From Ruminococcus flavefaciens 007c (GTDB taxonomy: Bacteria; Bacillota; Clostridia; Oscillospirales; Ruminococcaceae): a stretch of 64,000 nucleotides of DNA. The stretch spans positions 1 to 64,000 of the forward strand of contig NZ_ATAX01000007.1 of the NCBI RefSeq assembly GCF_000571935.1, in the 5' to 3' direction. Every line of letters begins with the position of its first letter. Position 1 is the first letter of the stretch. Shown in pieces: positions 60,916-64,000 of this stretch. Below the pieces are notes generated by a model that did no database searches, was not told the DNA's origin, and was given only the letters and a program-made list of their open reading frames with translations. Made by a program: the position numbers and the translations under genes.

Positions 60916-62193
60916 TCAGCCTGCTTCCTTTTCGGCAGCTACGACCTCATCAACGTAGAAATCTGTAAGACTGTCTGTGGATTCAACATAAAGCTGAAGA
61001 TTTTCGGCTCCATCGGGGATAACATATGCGGGATTTTCAAGAGTGATCCACTCTCCGCTCTTTGCGGGGAGCAATGCAATCTCGTCATATTTCTCGCCGT
61101 CGTTCTCATACTGCATGGTAAGCTTCATGGTAGCGTCCTTGCCGCTGTTCTGCATTACCTTAGCGCTGAACTTATAAGCCTCGCCCGGCTTGTAGGTATC
61201 GGCGCTGAGAAGTATTGTAGCACCGTTCCAGTAATCGGTTCGGCCGCTTACGAAAAGCGACTGCTTGCCTTCAGCAGCATTCTCCTCATCAACTGAGACC
61301 ATTGAACCGCCTCTGGGTATCCAGCCCTGTGTGCCCTCCTCAAAGCCTATCTCGAAGAATCCTGCTGCTGTGGGAGCAGAGGTGTCGGTATTGCCGAGCT
61401 TTTCGATGGCCTTTTCATCAACGGTTACTTCAATATCATCAGCCTCGGAGTAGGTACCGCCCACCTTGAGGTCATTCTTATATACAGTAGCCTTGCCCTG
61501 TGACTGGTAGCCCTCGATGGTCAGTGCGATCTCGTACATCTTTCCGAGCTCGAGGCCGCATTTCTTCCATGCGTCAAAATGCTTGGATATTGATATGGTA
61601 CCCTCCAGCTTTGTGCCCTCTGCCTGGGGTTTGAGCTGCCTTACGCTCCAGTACTGATCGAAGGTCTGTGTGCCGTCGATGGAGGGCTGTTCGTATCTTG
61701 TGGTCTTGTAAATATCATATGTTGCACCGTCAACAGTGACTGTTCCCAGTGCAAAAGGAGCTCCCGGCGGTCTCCATGAGCCCCATGATTCGATTATATA
61801 ATACTCGATAAGAGGCTCTCTTGTCCAGCCGTATACACACATATAGGAATTGCCGTCGGGCTGGTAATCAACGCCGTAGTCTATGGAAATATTTCCCAGC
61901 TCCTGGTATGTAAGCGTACAGTCATACTTCTTTCCGCGGCGGAAAAGTGCGTTGTTGATATTGCTCCACTCGCAGGAAAATGTACCGCCCTTGCCGTCCA
62001 CATTGAAGGTAGTGTCGCCGTTGTCTTTCCATAACTCATAATCATAGCCGTCCTGATTACCTGTTATATTCTCGGTAAAGACCTGCGGTTCTGCCGCCTT
62101 TTCCTTTGAACTGCCGCTGCAGCCTGTGAGTATTCCCATAATACAAACAACAGCTGTTGCAACAGATAATTTCTTGAATATGCCTTTTCTCAT
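60916..62193 (-). CDS. GH11 endo-β-1,4-xylanase lipoprotein with CBM-like domain
   Basis: 425 residues from ATG 62193 (AGTGAGG about 10 bp upstream; an ATG three codons earlier sits too close to it). Lipobox ILTGC. GH11 jelly roll (about 45-245): nucleophile Glu in [12 protein letters not shown], thumb-region block [20 protein letters not shown] and acid/base Glu in TIEGYQSQG. After a linker, a CBM22/CBM4_9-like module (about 280-420, [16 protein letters not shown]). No dockerin: it is lipid-anchored, unlike the cellulosomal GH9, so it probably trims xylan at the cell surface. Operator-like repeats lie upstream. Confidence 0.92.
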   Translation of the reverse strand: MRKGIFKKLSVATAVVCIMGILTGCSGSSKEKAAEPQVFTENITGNQDGYDYELWKDNGDTTFNVDGKGGTFSCEWSNINNALFRRGKKYDCTLTYQELGNISIDYGVDYQPDGNSYMCVYGWTREPLIEYYIIESWGSWRPPGAPFALGTVTVDGATYDIYKTTRYEQPSIDGTQTFDQYWSVRQLKPQAEGTKLEGTISISKHFDAWKKCGLELGKMYEIALTIEGYQSQGKATVYKNDLKVGGTYSEADDIEVTVDEKAIEKLGNTDTSAPTAAGFFEIGFEEGTQGWIPRGGSMVSVDEENAAEGKQSLFVSGRTDYWNGATILLSADTYKPGEAYKFSAKVMQNSGKDATMKLTMQYENDGEKYDEIALLPAKSGEWITLENPAYVIPDGAENLQLYVESTDSLTDFYVDEVVAAEKEAG

Positions 62194-62257
62194 CAAGGTC
62201 ATGACCTCACTTTCGGATTGTATTCCCGATAATATGGGCTATCGGGCGTCCAATTTG

Positions 62258-62337
62258 ATTGTACCATATATTGGGATTTTTACAAGTCATTTTTTGCGCC
62301 TGCAATGTCAATTTTTGCGCATGACCATTTTTTGCGG
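62258..62337 (-). promoter_or_regulatory. GH11 promoter with repeated TTTTTGCGC motifs
   Basis: -10 TACAAT (minus, 62263-62258) with ATGG extension; the -35 is weak. Upstream are three motif copies whose GCG cores lie at 62296, 62317 and 62334 (CATTTTTTGCGC, CAATTTTTGCGC, CATTTTTTGCGG). Spacings are 21 and 17 bp. Same motif type as at the GH9 and CotH genes. Confidence 0.5.
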
Positions 62338-62357
62338 AACATATCTGCTACTTTATG

Positions 62358-62394
62358 CAAAAAGCAGCCCGAAAGACAGGCTTTCAGGCTGCGC
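62358..62394 (-). terminator. Terminator of the flippase gene
   Basis: Minus strand GCAGCCTGAAAG … CTTTCGGGCTGC hairpin followed by TTTTTGC, 35 bp after the stop at 62431. Confidence 0.75.
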
Positions 62395-62430
62395 AGGCTT
62401 CTTTTTATACCGCATGAGATTATCAGTCTG

Positions 62431-63882
62431 TCATGCCCCTATTTTTAATTTCTTTTTCACGAGCTTTAAGCCCATAACAGCCACGCTGTTCTTAAAGAGG
62501 AACAGTGTTGCGAAATAAAGTATGACAGATGCGCTGCAGGCAACCATTACTATGAATATGTTCCTGTGTATGAACATTGGAACGCATATGCAGGTAATCA
62601 GTATCAGCACACAGCCTATTACCACCGACAGCCAGTCCTTGAGCTTTATGTTCAGCTTATAGTACTTCTTGCCATAGTGATAAGCAAAGCCGAGACATAT
62701 CGCCTCTGCGATCAGTGTGGTAAGAGCAGCAGCATTGTGCTTGAGGAAGGGGATAAGGGCAAAGTTGAGGCCGATATTAAGAATGGAAGCCACAACTGTA
62801 GCTCTCAGTATCTTGTCCTCATTGCCTGTGGGGATAAGTATGCATGACTTATAGAACCAGGCAAACACGCTGAAAAGCAGTCCTACGCTGAGTATCTGAA
62901 GTGAGAATGTAGCGTCAACGTACTTGGGCTTTGTGATAAGGAGTATCACGTTTTTGCTCAGTGACGCAAGACCTATCATTGCAGGTGCTCCAAGTACCAT
63001 GAGAGCGGTGAATACGCGGTGACAGGTGCTGTTGAATTTCTCTGTATCCTTATTTGCCCAGTAGCTTGAAAGGCGGGGAACAGATACTGTTATGACCGCT
63101 GCAAGGACATTCTTTACGATAGTGTATATCTTTGCCGAGGTCGAATACAGCGCAACGATGCTGTCTGTTGTGAGAAATCCCAGGATAAGCACGTCGGAGT
63201 TTACGTAGATACTGGTGGTAACGGTATTGGCGAACATTGTCATAATAGGCTTGATATGCCGCTTTATACCGTCGGTGATCTTAAATCTGATCCTTGCGTA
63301 ATTTCTTCGTCCTATGAGATACAGAAGGTTTCCGCTGGAAGTTGCCATGACAGTGACTGCACAGTAGGGCAGTATATCGTCCTCTTTTCTTACCAGTACA
63401 AAGAGCAGCAGAAGTGAAAGCACATGAGTTATAAGGCTTCTTACAGTGATGTAGAAGTATTTTTCATATGCGGAATATATCCACTCACAGCCCAGTGTGG
63501 TAAAAAGTACATTTATACAGAGAATGACGATGGCAGCTCTGTAGGGGCGGAAAAAGGGTATGAGCAGTACTATTGCCAGTACGGCATATGAAGCTATGGT
63601 CGCTATGACATTTATGGTGAATATCTCGGACGCCGTCTGATCCAGCTTTGCACGGTCATTTCTGACCTTTGCGCATTCTCTGATAGCATAGGTGTTTATT
63701 CCGAGAGCTGCGAACATAGCAACATACTGCATCACAGAATAGGAGAAATTGTATTTTCCGTAATTATCCTGAGAGAGTACATCTGTAACATATGGGATGG
63801 TTATGAGCGGGAAGATTACCGAAAAGATGGTCTTGATACCGCTCAGTACCGCATTTAGTCCCATAGATTTTCTTTTGGCCAT
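62431..63882 (-). CDS. Polysaccharide (Wzx-type) flippase, MOP superfamily
   Basis: 483 residues with about 14 hydrophobic segments across the whole length, typical for MATE/MOP polysaccharide flippases. The N-terminus MGLNAVLSGIKTIFSVIFPL, PYVTDVLSQDNYGKYNFSYS and LGINTYAIRECAKVR are characteristic of the RfbX/Wzx family that moves lipid-linked glycan units across the membrane. It starts 14 bp after the preceding gene, which encodes a phosphonopyruvate decarboxylase-like protein, so it belongs to a surface-glycan operon entering from the right edge, possibly making a phosphonate-modified polysaccharide. Confidence 0.9.
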   Translation of the reverse strand: MAKRKSMGLNAVLSGIKTIFSVIFPLITIPYVTDVLSQDNYGKYNFSYSVMQYVAMFAALGINTYAIRECAKVRNDRAKLDQTASEIFTINVIATIASYAVLAIVLLIPFFRPYRAAIVILCINVLFTTLGCEWIYSAYEKYFYITVRSLITHVLSLLLLFVLVRKEDDILPYCAVTVMATSSGNLLYLIGRRNYARIRFKITDGIKRHIKPIMTMFANTVTTSIYVNSDVLILGFLTTDSIVALYSTSAKIYTIVKNVLAAVITVSVPRLSSYWANKDTEKFNSTCHRVFTALMVLGAPAMIGLASLSKNVILLITKPKYVDATFSLQILSVGLLFSVFAWFYKSCILIPTGNEDKILRATVVASILNIGLNFALIPFLKHNAAALTTLIAEAICLGFAYHYGKKYYKLNIKLKDWLSVVIGCVLILITCICVPMFIHRNIFIVMVACSASVILYFATLFLFKNSVAVMGLKLVKKKLKIGA

Positions 63883-63896
63883 ATCCAGACTATCCT

Positions 63897-64000
63897 TTAC
63901 AGTGTTGCGATATAGTCCATGAAGTTCTGCTTGTTCTCAAGAGCAGTTGTAGTAGGTCTGCCAAGATCGTCTCTTGCACCGATAGAGCACTCTACCTCGA
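63897..64000 (-). CDS. Phosphonopyruvate decarboxylase-like protein, C-terminal tail only
   Basis: Only the last 33 codons are in the window (frame open to the right edge, TAA at 63899-63897). The tail reads EVECSIGARDDLGRPTTTAL … NKQNFMDYIATL. The RDDLGRPTTT…NK motif is, from memory, the conserved C-terminus of phosphonopyruvate decarboxylases (AepY-type thiamine-diphosphate enzymes), which make phosphonoacetaldehyde for 2-aminoethylphosphonate. With a flippase 14 bp downstream this points to a phosphonate-decorated surface glycan. The identification rests on a short segment. Confidence 0.55.
   Translation of the reverse strand, partial: EVECSIGARDDLGRPTTTALENKQNFMDYIATL

Overview
The window looks like a chromosomal segment of a fibre-degrading Ruminococcus-type Firmicute (R. 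albus / R. flavefaciens-like). The sequence evidence is four dockerin-bearing secreted proteins, a GH9 endoglucanase, a GH11 xylanase, CotH-domain surface proteins, strong AGGAGG ribosome sites, TTGACA-17-TATAAT promoters, lipoproteins with Thr/Ala/Ser-rich linkers and a Gram-positive type VII secretion (T7SS/Ess) locus. The species assignment is inference.

Layout. 1-7.5 kb: an incomplete dockerin protein, a dockerin/lamin-tail/CotH protein, and two 5'-truncated tyrosine recombinases with decayed reading frames around them (an old integration area). 7.6-12.8 kb: housekeeping and small secreted genes (small membrane protein, low-molecular-weight phosphatase, BSP-type metallopeptidase lipoprotein, acylphosphatase, NudC, CotH lipoprotein). 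13-15.6 kb: a second dockerin/CotH protein. 15.9-28 kb: a polymorphic-toxin island with a 3264-residue Rhs/YD-repeat protein ending in a HINT domain and a short toxin tip, a coupled candidate immunity gene, a DUF4259 gene and an upstream membrane-anchored partner. 28.2-30 kb: a lipoprotein and a GMP synthase lacking the glutaminase domain, followed by a duplicated 51-bp element.

30.4-48.8 kb is the most interesting part: a T7SS locus. Its main minus-strand operon encodes a DUF6382/FHA protein, a PP2C phosphatase, a 48-residue small protein, an unknown helical protein, a protein resembling plasmid replication initiators, a YukD-like ubiquitin-fold protein and an EssC-type ATPase. Two WXG100 pairs are transcribed separately from promoters with the same architecture: an extended -10, a 26-bp identical element at a fixed distance, then three tandem 22-bp units. 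At the second pair a mirror array of three 22-bp units points the other way, toward two paralogous lipoproteins that carry a His/Cys dyad like clan CD (caspase/gingipain-type) peptidases. The units look like plasmid iterons, and an initiator-like protein is encoded in the same locus. A co-opted initiator/iteron switch controlling T7SS is the main hypothesis here.

48.9-54.3 kb: a two-component system and an ABC exporter operon with a direct-repeat operator. 54.3-64 kb: a PfkB-family sugar-phosphate kinase, GH9 cellulase, esterase lipoprotein, MutS-like ATPase, GH11 xylanase lipoprotein, polysaccharide flippase and the tail of a phosphonopyruvate decarboxylase-like gene. A repeated CATTTTGCGCA-like motif lies upstream of the GH9, GH11 and 3.9-6.7 kb CotH genes and may be a shared polysaccharide-response operator.
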